The translations under genes and the position numbers were made by a program. Positions 1 to 5,879 of a stretch of 17,503 nucleotides of DNA are shown piece by piece. The DNA comes from JAAZNV01 sp049297375 (GTDB lineage Bacteria; Patescibacteriota; WWE3; UBA101185; UBA10185): assembly GCA_049297375.1 (NCBI GenBank), contig JBAQUF010000028.1, positions 1-17,503 of the forward strand, read 5' to 3'. Under the pieces are notes generated by a model. That model had not been told where the DNA came from and made no database searches. It was given only the letters and a program-made list of their open reading frames with translations. Positions within the stretch are counted from its first letter, which is position 1; the number at the start of each line of letters is the position of its first letter.

Positions 1-701
1 TCTGTGTACATACTTTGTATCTTCTTTTCAATTACTTTTTCTTCATCACCCAAGTAAATTGCATTATTTAATGATTTAGACATCTTAGCTTGTCCGTCAG
101 TACCTACTAATCTTTTAACATCTCCAAGTAAAACTTTACTACCAACAAAAGTAGGTGAGTATGTTCTATTAAATGCTGAGATAATACTGTTTTGGTTCCT
201 TACATGAGGAACTTGATCATCTCCGCCAGGTACAAGAATAGGCTCATCTGAATCTTTAGGGTCTGGAGACACAAAGGATATATCTGCAGCCTGGCTTACA
301 GGATAATACATAAATCCTGTAGATACTTCTTTTCCTAGTTGTTTCATCTCTGATTGAATTGTTGGATTACTTTGCATCCACGTAAATGGAGTTACCATAC
401 TAAGATAAACAGTAAGTTCAGTTAATTCTGGAATTGCACTTTGAAGAATAAAGTGAACATTTGGCTTTGTAGGGTCAAGTCCAACAGCCAAGAAATCAAG
501 AGCTACTTCTCTTACTGAATCTTCTATTAACCTAGGATTATCAACATGAGTAGTTAATGCTTGTATATCAGCAATCATAAAGAAACACTCATACTCATCT
601 TGTAAAGGAACCCACTGCTTTAAAGCACCTGCATAGTGACCAAGGTGCAAAGGACCTGTAGGTCTAATTCCTGTTAATACTCTTTTTATTTTTTCACTCA
701 T
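1..701 (-). CDS. trpS: Tryptophanyl-tRNA synthetase, C-terminus outside window
   Basis: Charges tRNA-Trp with tryptophan in the cytoplasm; class Ic aminoacyl-tRNA synthetase. The visible 233 residues begin MSEKIKRVLTGIRPTGPLHL and contain the HIGH-type signature (GPLHLGHYAG, about residues 16-25) and the KMSKS loop (AKMSKS, about residues 204-209), as expected for a roughly 330-residue TrpRS; about 100 C-terminal residues lie beyond position 1. The gene follows tRNA-Trp on the same strand with only 21 bases between. No Shine-Dalgarno site is visible. Instead a perfect TATAAT sits exactly where it would place transcription start on the A of the ATG, so the mRNA may be leaderless, or the gene may be read together with the tRNA. 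Family assignment is secure; the expression mode is inference. Confidence 0.97.
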   Translation of the reverse strand, partial: MSEKIKRVLTGIRPTGPLHLGHYAGALKQWVPLQDEYECFFMIADIQALTTHVDNPRLIEDSVREVALDFLAVGLDPTKPNVHFILQSAIPELTELTVYLSMVTPFTWMQSNPTIQSEMKQLGKEVSTGFMYYPVSQAADISFVSPDPKDSDEPILVPGGDDQVPHVRNQNSIISAFNRTYSPTFVGSKVLLGDVKRLVGTDGQAKMSKSLNNAIYLGDEEKVIEKKIQSMYT

Positions 702-707
702 ATTTTT

Positions 708-713
708 ATTATA
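708..713 (-). promoter_or_regulatory. Candidate -10 box for trpS (leaderless start)
   Basis: The minus strand reads TATAAT between the end of tRNA-Trp and trpS. With the usual seven-base spacing the first transcribed base would be the A of the ATG at 701. The expected -35 position falls inside the tRNA gene and shows no match to TTGACA, so the call rests on the -10 box and its spacing. Confidence 0.4.
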
Positions 714-722
714 ATTTATTAT

Positions 723-797
723 TGGCACCGGCGAGAGGAATCGAACCTCTAACCAACGGTTTTGGAGACCGCTACTCTACCTTTGAGCTACGCCGGT
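723..797 (-). tRNA. tRNA-Trp (anticodon CCA)
   Basis: Cloverleaf read by hand on the minus strand, 75 nt including an encoded CCA tail. Acceptor arm ACCGGCG/CGCCGGT, D stem GCTC/GAGT, anticodon stem GCGGT/ACCGT (one G-U) with loop CTCCAAA giving anticodon CCA, T stem AGAGG/CCTCT with loop TTCGATT. Discriminator base is G73 and the first pair is A1-U72, both typical of bacterial tRNA-Trp. It lies directly upstream of trpS, its cognate synthetase. A CCA anticodon, with no sign of UCA, agrees with UGA being a stop here. Confidence 0.97.
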
Positions 798-820
798 ATA
801 CAGGCACTAGTTTAAGTTAA

Positions 821-850
821 AGTATAGCATTGGAAGATGCTGAGAGGCAA
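821..850 (-). promoter_or_regulatory. Candidate promoter of tRNA-Trp
   Basis: On the minus strand TTGCCT (850-845), an 18-base spacer and TATACT (826-821) lie upstream of the tRNA, giving a predicted start about 17 bases before the mature 5' end. The -10 box matches 5 of 6 consensus bases and the -35 box 4 of 6. The -35 box overlaps the 3' arm of the hairpin that follows the upstream small gene. Confidence 0.5.
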
Positions 851-874
851 AGAAACTTTATTCCCCTCAGCATC
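836..874 (-). terminator. Strong hairpin after the 80-residue gene
   Basis: On the minus strand GATGCTGAGGGG pairs over 12 bp with CCTCTCAGCATC around a 15-nt loop that can itself form a small AAAG/CTTT stem. The one non-Watson-Crick pair is G-U on the minus strand but would be a C-A mismatch on the plus strand, pointing to a minus-strand RNA. It begins five bases after the stop codon at 880. No U-run follows, so it may be an atypical terminator or a 3'-end stabilising hairpin. Confidence 0.5.
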
Positions 875-879
875 TCTTA

Positions 880-1122
880 CTATCTGTAACCACCTAAAAT
901 AACCTTGTAATTGCAGCTTAAGAAAATTTTCACAAGATCCCCAGCTTTCTTTCCAAAGTCTAGGGTCTTGCTGTAAGCATAACTTAATATTTCCTCAGCC
1001 TCGCAGTTACTGTTCAAATTAGATGAGTACATCCCCTTACTTACCATCTTCCTGCCACTTTCAGCAAGGTATTCAACTTCCCACACATACAAACAAGTAC
1101 CTTCTACTACACAATTACACAT
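880..1122 (-). CDS. Unknown 80-residue cysteine-containing protein
   Basis: I do not recognise this protein. It has 80 residues with five cysteines (2, 4, 10, 40, 70), no membrane segment and no signal peptide. Support for a real gene: a clear Shine-Dalgarno stretch (AGAAAGGA) eight bases before the ATG, in a window where most starts have none, and a strong hairpin right after its stop codon. Its codons end in G or C noticeably more often than those of its neighbours (many AAG, TAC, AGC, TGC), so it may be acquired DNA or an unusually selected gene. It lies between the M20 peptidase terminator and tRNA-Trp, and a position beside a tRNA is compatible with an integrated-element remnant, though no integrase or attachment repeat is visible. 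No function is proposed. Confidence 0.6.
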   Translation of the reverse strand: MCNCVVEGTCLYVWEVEYLAESGRKMVSKGMYSSNLNSNCEAEEILSYAYSKTLDFGKKAGDLVKIFLSCNYKVILGGYR

Positions 1123-1167
1123 TCTTCACATCCTTTCTTTTTATTAGACTCTCTATCTTTTTGACAC

Positions 1168-1189
1168 AAAAAATCCCGCTTTGTGCGGG
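1168..1189 (-). terminator. Rho-independent terminator downstream of the M20 peptidase
   Basis: Minus strand: CCCGC ACAAA GCGGG followed by A and six T. The perfect 5-bp GC stem plus T-run is about 115 bases past the M20 stop codon. The 15-base hairpin is identical to the one just upstream of the same gene (2653-2667). Confidence 0.8.
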
Positions 1190-1302
1190 TTGAATCCTTC
1201 TTTCTAGTTATAATTGATAAACTAAATCATAAAGATTGCACCCCGCCAAAAACAGGTTCTCCAAAAATGCCAATAGTATGTATGTAGTATCTTGTTCATA
1301 TA

Positions 1303-2640
1303 TTACTTACTAAAAATAGATCTCGAAAATTCTAGTGCTTTTTCCACAAACCTAATATCAAAGTTTTCATTTATTCCATGCATATTGCAATCTTCATTTC
1401 CAAAAGGTATAGATACAACTTCAACACTTAATAAATCTTTGAAGAAATTGACAACAGGAACACTTCCTCCAACAAAGACAAAAACAACCTTATCCTTATA
1501 AACACTTTCCAATATCTCTTTAAATTCAGTAACCAGTTTAGACTTTATATCCAATTTAACTGCACTAAATGTATTATCAACTTCAACAGTATATTTAACA
1601 TACGCAGGAGTGTTCTTTTTAACAAACTTCAAAAATTTACCGATTATTACCTTAGGACTTTGTGAAGACACAAGTCTAAAATTTACTCTAGCTTCTGCAG
1701 AACATGGCACAATGTTATTAAAACCTTCATCTGTGTAACCAGATTTAAATCCACTTACAGTTAACATAGGTCTTAAACCTATTTGACTAAAGTAATCAAC
1801 TCCTTTCTCAGTCTTAAAGGACTTTACTCCCGTTAACTCTTTAAGCTTAGTTAAGCTAAATTTTAATCTTTTATTATTCTTCAGCTCTTCTGGTGATATT
1901 TTTTCTACTCCTTCATAAAATCCAGGAATCCTAACTTTATTATTTTTATCATAAAACTTTGACACTAAAATGCTTAATTCATGAGCTGGATTAGGTATAG
2001 CTCCACCATATAATCCAGAGTGAACATCACGTTCTGCAGTAGTGTAGGTTATTTTTATATTTCCACCACCTCTAAAACCAGCTTCAATTGTTGGTCTATT
2101 GCCACATAACTCACCGTCAGATATCAAAACATAATCACAGGCCAGAAGTTTTTTATTCTTCTTTATGACATTAGATATTTCAACATTTCCTGTTTCTTCA
2201 TTTCCTTCTACAAGAAACTTTACATTGCAATTTATTTTCTTGTTTTTAATTAATTCAGATATAGCAGTTAAGTGAACAAGAAGCTGACCTTTGTTATCAA
2301 CACTACCTCTACCAAACAATCTTCCTGATCTTTCTGTTAATTCAAATGGTTTTGACTTCCAGTTAGCTTCATCTCCAGAAGGCATAACATCATAGTGTCC
2401 ATATATCAGCACAGTCTCTTTATCATCACTAACTTTGTATTCTGCAAAAATGTATGGATTAGTAGTCTTACCTAAAAGAACCTTTGTTTCAAATCCATTT
2501 TCTTTAAACATGTCAACTAAAACCTTTGCTGTCTTATCAATACCGCTCTTAAAGCTACTATCTGTAGAAACACTTTCACATTTTATAAGCTGACTTAAGT
2601 TCTTTTTAAATTTATTTAATAACTTACTTTTTTCTTCCAT
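1303..2640 (-). CDS. M20 family metallopeptidase (dipeptidase/deacylase)
   Basis: A 445-residue cytoplasmic zinc amidohydrolase of the M20 family (CNDP/DapE/ArgE relatives), which cleave dipeptides or N-acyl amino acids. Visible motifs: HYD (His82, Asp84) as first metal ligand and neighbour, bridging Asp115 in SVDNKG, catalytic Glu148-Glu149 in EGNEET, metal ligand Asp175 in ISDGE, the lid-domain His207 in DVHSGLYGG, and the last metal-ligand His421 in NMHGINE. The set is complete, so the enzyme should be active. No signal peptide, so it probably acts on imported peptides. The sequence does not identify the substrate. Its start codon lies four bases after the T-run of a terminator hairpin with no Shine-Dalgarno site, suggesting control by attenuation. 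The next internal Met (44) would remove part of the catalytic domain, so the annotated start is preferred. Confidence 0.93.
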   Translation of the reverse strand: MEEKSKLLNKFKKNLSQLIKCESVSTDSSFKSGIDKTAKVLVDMFKENGFETKVLLGKTTNPYIFAEYKVSDDKETVLIYGHYDVMPSGDEANWKSKPFELTERSGRLFGRGSVDNKGQLLVHLTAISELIKNKKINCNVKFLVEGNEETGNVEISNVIKKNKKLLACDYVLISDGELCGNRPTIEAGFRGGGNIKITYTTAERDVHSGLYGGAIPNPAHELSILVSKFYDKNNKVRIPGFYEGVEKISPEELKNNKRLKFSLTKLKELTGVKSFKTEKGVDYFSQIGLRPMLTVSGFKSGYTDEGFNNIVPCSAEARVNFRLVSSQSPKVIIGKFLKFVKKNTPAYVKYTVEVDNTFSAVKLDIKSKLVTEFKEILESVYKDKVVFVFVGGSVPVVNFFKDLLSVEVVSIPFGNEDCNMHGINENFDIRFVEKALEFSRSIFSK

Positions 2641-2765
2641 AATAAAAAATACCCCGCTTTGTGCGGGTTTAAATTATTTACGTATCTAAATAGACACAGC
2701 TACAAACCCGCTTACGCAGAAGTGTACCATCTATAGTGTCTAAAAGATAAGCTTATTGTCATACG
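2641..2765 (-). promoter_or_regulatory. Candidate cis-regulatory leader RNA (riboswitch/attenuator-like)
   Basis: Read on the minus strand from the predicted start near 2765. A long-range stem UAUCU..UAGACAC (2749-2736) pairs with GUGUCUA..AGAUA (2697-2683). Inside it UACA/UGUA encloses the hairpin UCUGC-GUAA-GCGGG with a GNRA tetraloop. The arm continues as GCGGGUUU (2711-2704), perfectly complementary over 8 bases to AAACCCGC (2670-2663), the 5' arm of the terminator ending at 2644, just before the M20 ATG. The two states, leader fold plus terminator or antiterminator, exclude each other. The U-G pairs and the GNRA loop exist only on the minus strand. I do not recognise a known class. It could instead be a free small RNA with its own terminator. 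Confidence 0.5.
2644..2667 (-). terminator. Terminator hairpin abutting the M20 start codon
   Basis: Minus strand: CCCGC ACAAA GCGGG, then GTA and six T, ending four bases before the ATG at 2640. Full termination here would prevent expression of M20 from upstream, so it is more likely conditional. It would also end the cupin transcript. Confidence 0.7.
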
Positions 2766-2771
2766 TTATTT

Positions 2772-2777
2772 AGTATA
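2772..2777 (-). promoter_or_regulatory. Candidate -10 box of the M20 leader
   Basis: TATACT on the minus strand, just after the cupin stop codon, predicts transcription start near 2765, immediately upstream of the structured leader. A TTGACT lies at 2792-2787 but only nine bases away, too near to be its -35, and no good -35 is seen at 17 bases. Confidence 0.35.
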
Positions 2778-2798
2778 CACCTTAAGTCAAATACTGTA

Positions 2799-3185
2799 CT
2801 ATCTTTCCAAAGTAACTGTCTTTCCACCTTTCACGTGCGAAGCACCTACAACCCAAAAATACAAAGTTTCTTTATTATTATTCTCAAGTACATGTACTTC
2901 ATTTGGTTCTACTATCAATACATCATGTGCATCAAGTTCTATTCTTTTATCATTAACAATAGCTGTAGCACTACTCTCAAGAATAAATATCTCATACATA
3001 TCTTCATGATAATGAGGACTAAACGCTTTTCCTGAGTCAACTCTGCCCCTATTTATCATCTGAACTTTTAACTTTTCTGGAAAAACAGTAGAATCTACAA
3101 ATATCTTCTTGAGGGCTAAAGGTTTTACCTTATCTTCATGAGAAGGAGCTTCCCACAATATGTCCTTATCTTTTATTATCCTCAT
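2799..3185 (-). CDS. Small cupin-fold protein
   Basis: A 128-residue single-domain cupin. Motif 1 is recognisable as HYHEDMYE with candidate metal ligands His58, His60 and Glu65, and motif 2 gives His98 in PNEVHVL. Small stand-alone cupins include sugar isomerases, dioxygenases and binding proteins, and nothing here fixes the substrate. No signal peptide, so cytoplasmic. It follows the DUF457 membrane protein by 15 bases on the same strand and is probably co-transcribed with it from the promoter at 3800-3828. No Shine-Dalgarno site precedes the ATG at 3185. Transcription from this gene would reach the conditional terminator before M20. Confidence 0.88.
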   Translation of the reverse strand: MRIIKDKDILWEAPSHEDKVKPLALKKIFVDSTVFPEKLKVQMINRGRVDSGKAFSPHYHEDMYEIFILESSATAIVNDKRIELDAHDVLIVEPNEVHVLENNNKETLYFWVVGASHVKGGKTVTLER

Positions 3186-3200
3186 AAGTTAATTGTACAT

Positions 3201-3791
3201 CTAAAACATTGTGATACTTATAAGAACAAAAGAAGCTAATGCAATCACAAGGTAAAGAAATGAAAACACTTTAGAGGCTGTATACCTTTTCTTTCTAAAC
3301 ACGTAGAAAAACAAAGACGCTACTAAAAGTTCTAACAGCATATATCTAGATTTTAGATATTCTACAAGCCAATTAACTCCACTTCTCTTTATATCCATAT
3401 TGAAGCCAAATGTTTTAAATGAAAACGGAGAAAGAAGAGCTATTCCTCCAACTAAAGTATCAAGAACAAGATGTGTTAAAACCCCTGTAATAAAAACTGT
3501 AGATAAGATTTTAAAAAACTTTCTTCCAAATTCCTTTCTTTCTTGAATAAATCTCAAAAGATAAGCAATAATAAACATAATAAGATACAAAGTAACACCA
3601 TGTGTAACAAAATGCCTATGGTTGCTTGATTTTGAAAGAAACATGTATAAGAGATCAAAATCTGGAAGAACAGAAGCCGTAATACCTATAAACCACAAAA
3701 CAATTTTTTCTTTTTCTGTAAAATCCTTTTCTACTTTATCTATTATTGGTTTTATTGCAATAGCCCCGGCTAAACTGTGTGTAAAATACAT
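3201..3791 (-). CDS. DUF457/YdjM-type membrane-bound metal-dependent hydrolase
   Basis: An inner-membrane protein with about four or five hydrophobic segments and the family's metal-binding pattern. Counting from a TTG at 3800 these are His8 (FTHSLAG), Asp47 and Asp49 (LPDFD), His61/His63/His67 (HRHFVTH) and His110/Asp114 (THLVLD); from the ATG used here each is three lower. The family is called a putative metal-dependent hydrolase (E. coli YdjM) and its substrate is unknown. I chose ATG 3791 (196 residues) over TTG 3800 because a strong -35/-10 pair places transcription start at 3793 and the TTG overlaps the -10 box itself. The mRNA would then be leaderless. It heads a probable two-gene unit with the cupin and diverges from the aldolase operon. 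Confidence 0.85.
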   Translation of the reverse strand: MYFTHSLAGAIAIKPIIDKVEKDFTEKEKIVLWFIGITASVLPDFDLLYMFLSKSSNHRHFVTHGVTLYLIMFIIAYLLRFIQERKEFGRKFFKILSTVFITGVLTHLVLDTLVGGIALLSPFSFKTFGFNMDIKRSGVNWLVEYLKSRYMLLELLVASLFFYVFRKKRYTASKVFSFLYLVIALASFVLISITMF

Positions 3792-3799
3792 ATCTGCCA

Positions 3800-3828
3800 A
3801 TTATATTAGTTTTAAGTTCTTACTGCAA
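3800..3828 (-). promoter_or_regulatory. Strong promoter of the DUF457-cupin unit
   Basis: Minus strand TTGCAG (3828-3823), exactly 17 bases, then a perfect TATAAT (3805-3800). Predicted start is about 3793, zero to two bases before the ATG at 3791. This decides the start codon and implies a leaderless message. Confidence 0.7.
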
Positions 3829-3832
3829 AGTA

Positions 3833-3861
3833 TTTAAAAAGTACCCAAACATATATAGAAT
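3833..3861 (+). promoter_or_regulatory. Candidate promoter of the aldolase-glycosidase operon
   Basis: TTTAAA (3833-3838), 17 bases, then TAGAAT (3856-3861). Seven bases on is the A of the ATG at 3868, so this transcript too would be leaderless. Both boxes are moderate matches. TATATA at 3852-3857 is an alternative -10. Confidence 0.4.
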
Positions 3862-3867
3862 ATAGGT

Positions 3868-4707
3868 ATGGATTCAAGATCACTGCCCAATTGCAAATAT
3901 TTAATGCTAGCTCTTGATCATAGAGAGGGATTTAGAAAGATAATAAATCCAGATAACCCCAGCTTAGTATCAAAAGAAACAGCTATTGAGTATAAAAAAC
4001 AAATACTTGAATCATTAAAAGACAAGTTTAGTGCTTGCCTTATTGATGAAGATTATGGATTACCTGCCTATAAATCTATTACTCCAGCTCTTTCTACTCC
4101 CTTCCTTCTTCCAATGGAAAATACAGGTTATAAAGATGAAAATGGAGAAAGAATAACAATAATAGAAAAAACAGCAGAACAATTAAAAAATCTTGGAGCT
4201 TCTGCAATTAAACTTCTTATTTACTTTTGTCCAAATTCAAAATCTTCAAGAATACAAATAGAAACAGCTAAAAGAGTAATAGAAGATACTCATAATAACG
4301 GACTTCCAATTTTTTTGGAAATAGTTACATATAATTCTAAGTCAGAAGATAGGGTATACGAGTCTGTTAAAGAGTTTTTAGGTGATTGTGCTAAACCTGA
4401 TGTATTTAAAATAGAATTTCCTGGCAGTGAACAGCAATGTATAAATGTAACTAAAATGCTTGGAGACACTCCATGGATTCTACTCACAAAAGGAGTTGAC
4501 TATGATGAGTTTTGCAATCAGCTAGAAACATCTTCCAAGAATGGGTGTCAAGGATTTCTTGCTGGTAGATCCTTGTGGCAAGAATTACTGCAAACGAAGG
4601 ATAAAAAAGATAAGGAATTATTCCTAAGAGAAACTCTTCCATCTAGATTTGATGAGATTAAAAATATAGTAGATAGTTACATTAATAAAAATGAAATTTC
4701 CATCTGA
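3868..4707 (+). CDS. Class I aldolase of the LacD/YihT family
   Basis: A 279-residue cytoplasmic Schiff-base TIM-barrel aldolase related to tagatose-1,6-bisphosphate aldolase (LacD) and sulfofructose-phosphate aldolase (YihT). The family pattern is visible in order: LALDHRE (14-20), IDEDYGLPA (59-67), MENTGY (83-88), AIKLLIYF (113-120), VFKIEFP (179-185, Lys181 the likely Schiff-base lysine), PWILLTKGVDYDEF (202-215) and GFLAGRSLW (229-237). It opens a three-gene operon and overlaps the GH1 gene by 17 bases. Neither lacA, lacB nor lacC is present, and the adjoining GH1 lacks the phosphate-binding signature, so a classical tagatose pathway is not supported. The substrate is open, probably a sugar phosphate. 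Confidence 0.85.
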   Translation: MDSRSLPNCKYLMLALDHREGFRKIINPDNPSLVSKETAIEYKKQILESLKDKFSACLIDEDYGLPAYKSITPALSTPFLLPMENTGYKDENGERITIIEKTAEQLKNLGASAIKLLIYFCPNSKSSRIQIETAKRVIEDTHNNGLPIFLEIVTYNSKSEDRVYESVKEFLGDCAKPDVFKIEFPGSEQQCINVTKMLGDTPWILLTKGVDYDEFCNQLETSSKNGCQGFLAGRSLWQELLQTKDKKDKELFLRETLPSRFDEIKNIVDSYINKNEISI

Positions 4708-5872
4708 TTTTATTTGGGGTACAGCTACATCTGCATATCAAACTGAAGGAGGCAACAGCAATTGTGAGTGGTGGCAGTGGGAATTAAATAAGAAAAGAGG
4801 ACAAAAATATCCATTAGAGCCATCCGGGATAGCATGCGACTCATACAATAGATTTGAAGAGGATTTTGACCTATGCAAACAAATGAACAACAACGGAGTA
4901 AGAATATCCATAGAATGGGCAAGAATAGAACCTCAACCAGGGAAATTTGATCAAAAAGAGTTAGACCACTACAAAAGAGTGCTTTCTTCTGCTAAACAAA
5001 GAGGTTTAAAAACTTTTGTAACTCTTCATCACTTTACTAATCCTTTATGGTTTATTAAAAAGGGTGGGTGGATTAGCTGCAAATCCCCTTGGTACTTTGC
5101 TAGGTATGCAAAAGTTTGTGCTAAAGAACTAGGACCTCTTACAGATGCATTTTTTACCATAAATGAGCCTCAAGTGTATGCATTAATGTGCTATACAATA
5201 GGAAAATGGCCTCCAAACAAAATAGACCCTGTTAAGTCCTTAATTTGCCAACTAAACCTCATGAGGGCTCATAAAAGATCCTACAAAACTATTAAATCTG
5301 TAGATAACTACCTTGTTGGGATTGTTAAAAACATTGTATGGTATGAAGCATATGGTGAAAACCCATTCTTCTTAGATAAACTTATTGCAAAGTTCATATT
5401 CTACTTAAATTGTGATTTCTTTTTAAGACCTATTAGAAAATCTCTAGATATTTTAGGTTTAAATTACTACTTCACCAACCAGATCAAAGGATTAAAAGCA
5501 ATTCATCCAGCAGGTATGGTAAGTAACCTCAATTGGTGGATTAATCCAGAAGGATTAAAAAATGTGTTGATGCACCTCAAAAAATACAAAGTGCCTTTAT
5601 ACATTACTGAAAACGGACTTGCAGATTCAGAAGACAGACTAAGAAAGATTTTTATTAAATCTATGCTTCTTGCATGTTTGTCAGCTATGCAGCAAGGAGT
5701 TCAACTTAAAGGATATTTTCACTGGTCATTGATAGACAATTTTGAATGGCATGAAGGATATTGGCCAAAGTTTGGTCTTGTAGCAATAGATAGGAAAACA
5801 TTAGAAAGGAAACCAAGAAAATCCTTTTATTACTATGCTGAGATTTGTAATAATAATGAAGTTGTAAAGTAA
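4691..5872 (+). CDS. GH1 family beta-glycosidase (beta-glucosidase-like)
   Basis: Hydrolyses beta-linked glucosides or galactosides by the retaining mechanism. Starts with the GH1 N-terminal signature FIWGTATSAYQTEG (7-20). Acid/base Glu159 is in TINEP and nucleophile Glu307 in YITENG. The C-terminal FHWSLIDNFEW matches unphosphorylated-substrate enzymes (NFEW), not 6-phospho-glycosidases. At 393 residues it is shorter than the usual 440-480, mostly through a shortened stretch between about residues 220 and 290, but all catalytic landmarks remain. No signal peptide, so it should act on imported oligosaccharides. Translation probably depends on the aldolase gene, since the starts overlap and no Shine-Dalgarno site is present. 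Confidence 0.93.
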   Translation: MKFPSDFIWGTATSAYQTEGGNSNCEWWQWELNKKRGQKYPLEPSGIACDSYNRFEEDFDLCKQMNNNGVRISIEWARIEPQPGKFDQKELDHYKRVLSSAKQRGLKTFVTLHHFTNPLWFIKKGGWISCKSPWYFARYAKVCAKELGPLTDAFFTINEPQVYALMCYTIGKWPPNKIDPVKSLICQLNLMRAHKRSYKTIKSVDNYLVGIVKNIVWYEAYGENPFFLDKLIAKFIFYLNCDFFLRPIRKSLDILGLNYYFTNQIKGLKAIHPAGMVSNLNWWINPEGLKNVLMHLKKYKVPLYITENGLADSEDRLRKIFIKSMLLACLSAMQQGVQLKGYFHWSLIDNFEWHEGYWPKFGLVAIDRKTLERKPRKSFYYYAEICNNNEVVK

Positions 5873-5879
5873 TTAACAA

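Noticed and set aside
1190..1302. Second riboswitch-like leader before the 80-residue gene, since GGCGGGGT (1248-1241) could pair with the terminator arm CCCGC
   Set aside because: Only five bases pair before a mismatch, no enclosing stems were found, and the region is simply the M20 3' untranslated part ending in its terminator.
2721..2733. UGGUAC in the M20 leader as a T-box antiterminator motif
   Set aside because: The full T-box sequence with ACCGCG is not present, there is no specifier stem, and the leader is too short for a standard T-box.
2835..3035. 66-codon plus-strand open frame inside the cupin gene
   Set aside because: Antisense shadow of a conserved cupin; translation is rich in Phe, Ile and Tyr as expected of AT-rich antisense.
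3792..3800. TTG start at 3800 for the DUF457 gene
   Set aside because: The TTG overlaps the last base of a perfect TATAAT; the ATG at 3791 fits the promoter and the family start.
3868..5872. Aldolase plus GH1 as a LacD-LacG lactose-6-phosphate pair
   Set aside because: The GH1 has the NFEW motif of unphosphorylated-substrate enzymes and no phosphotransferase or tagatose-phosphate genes are present.
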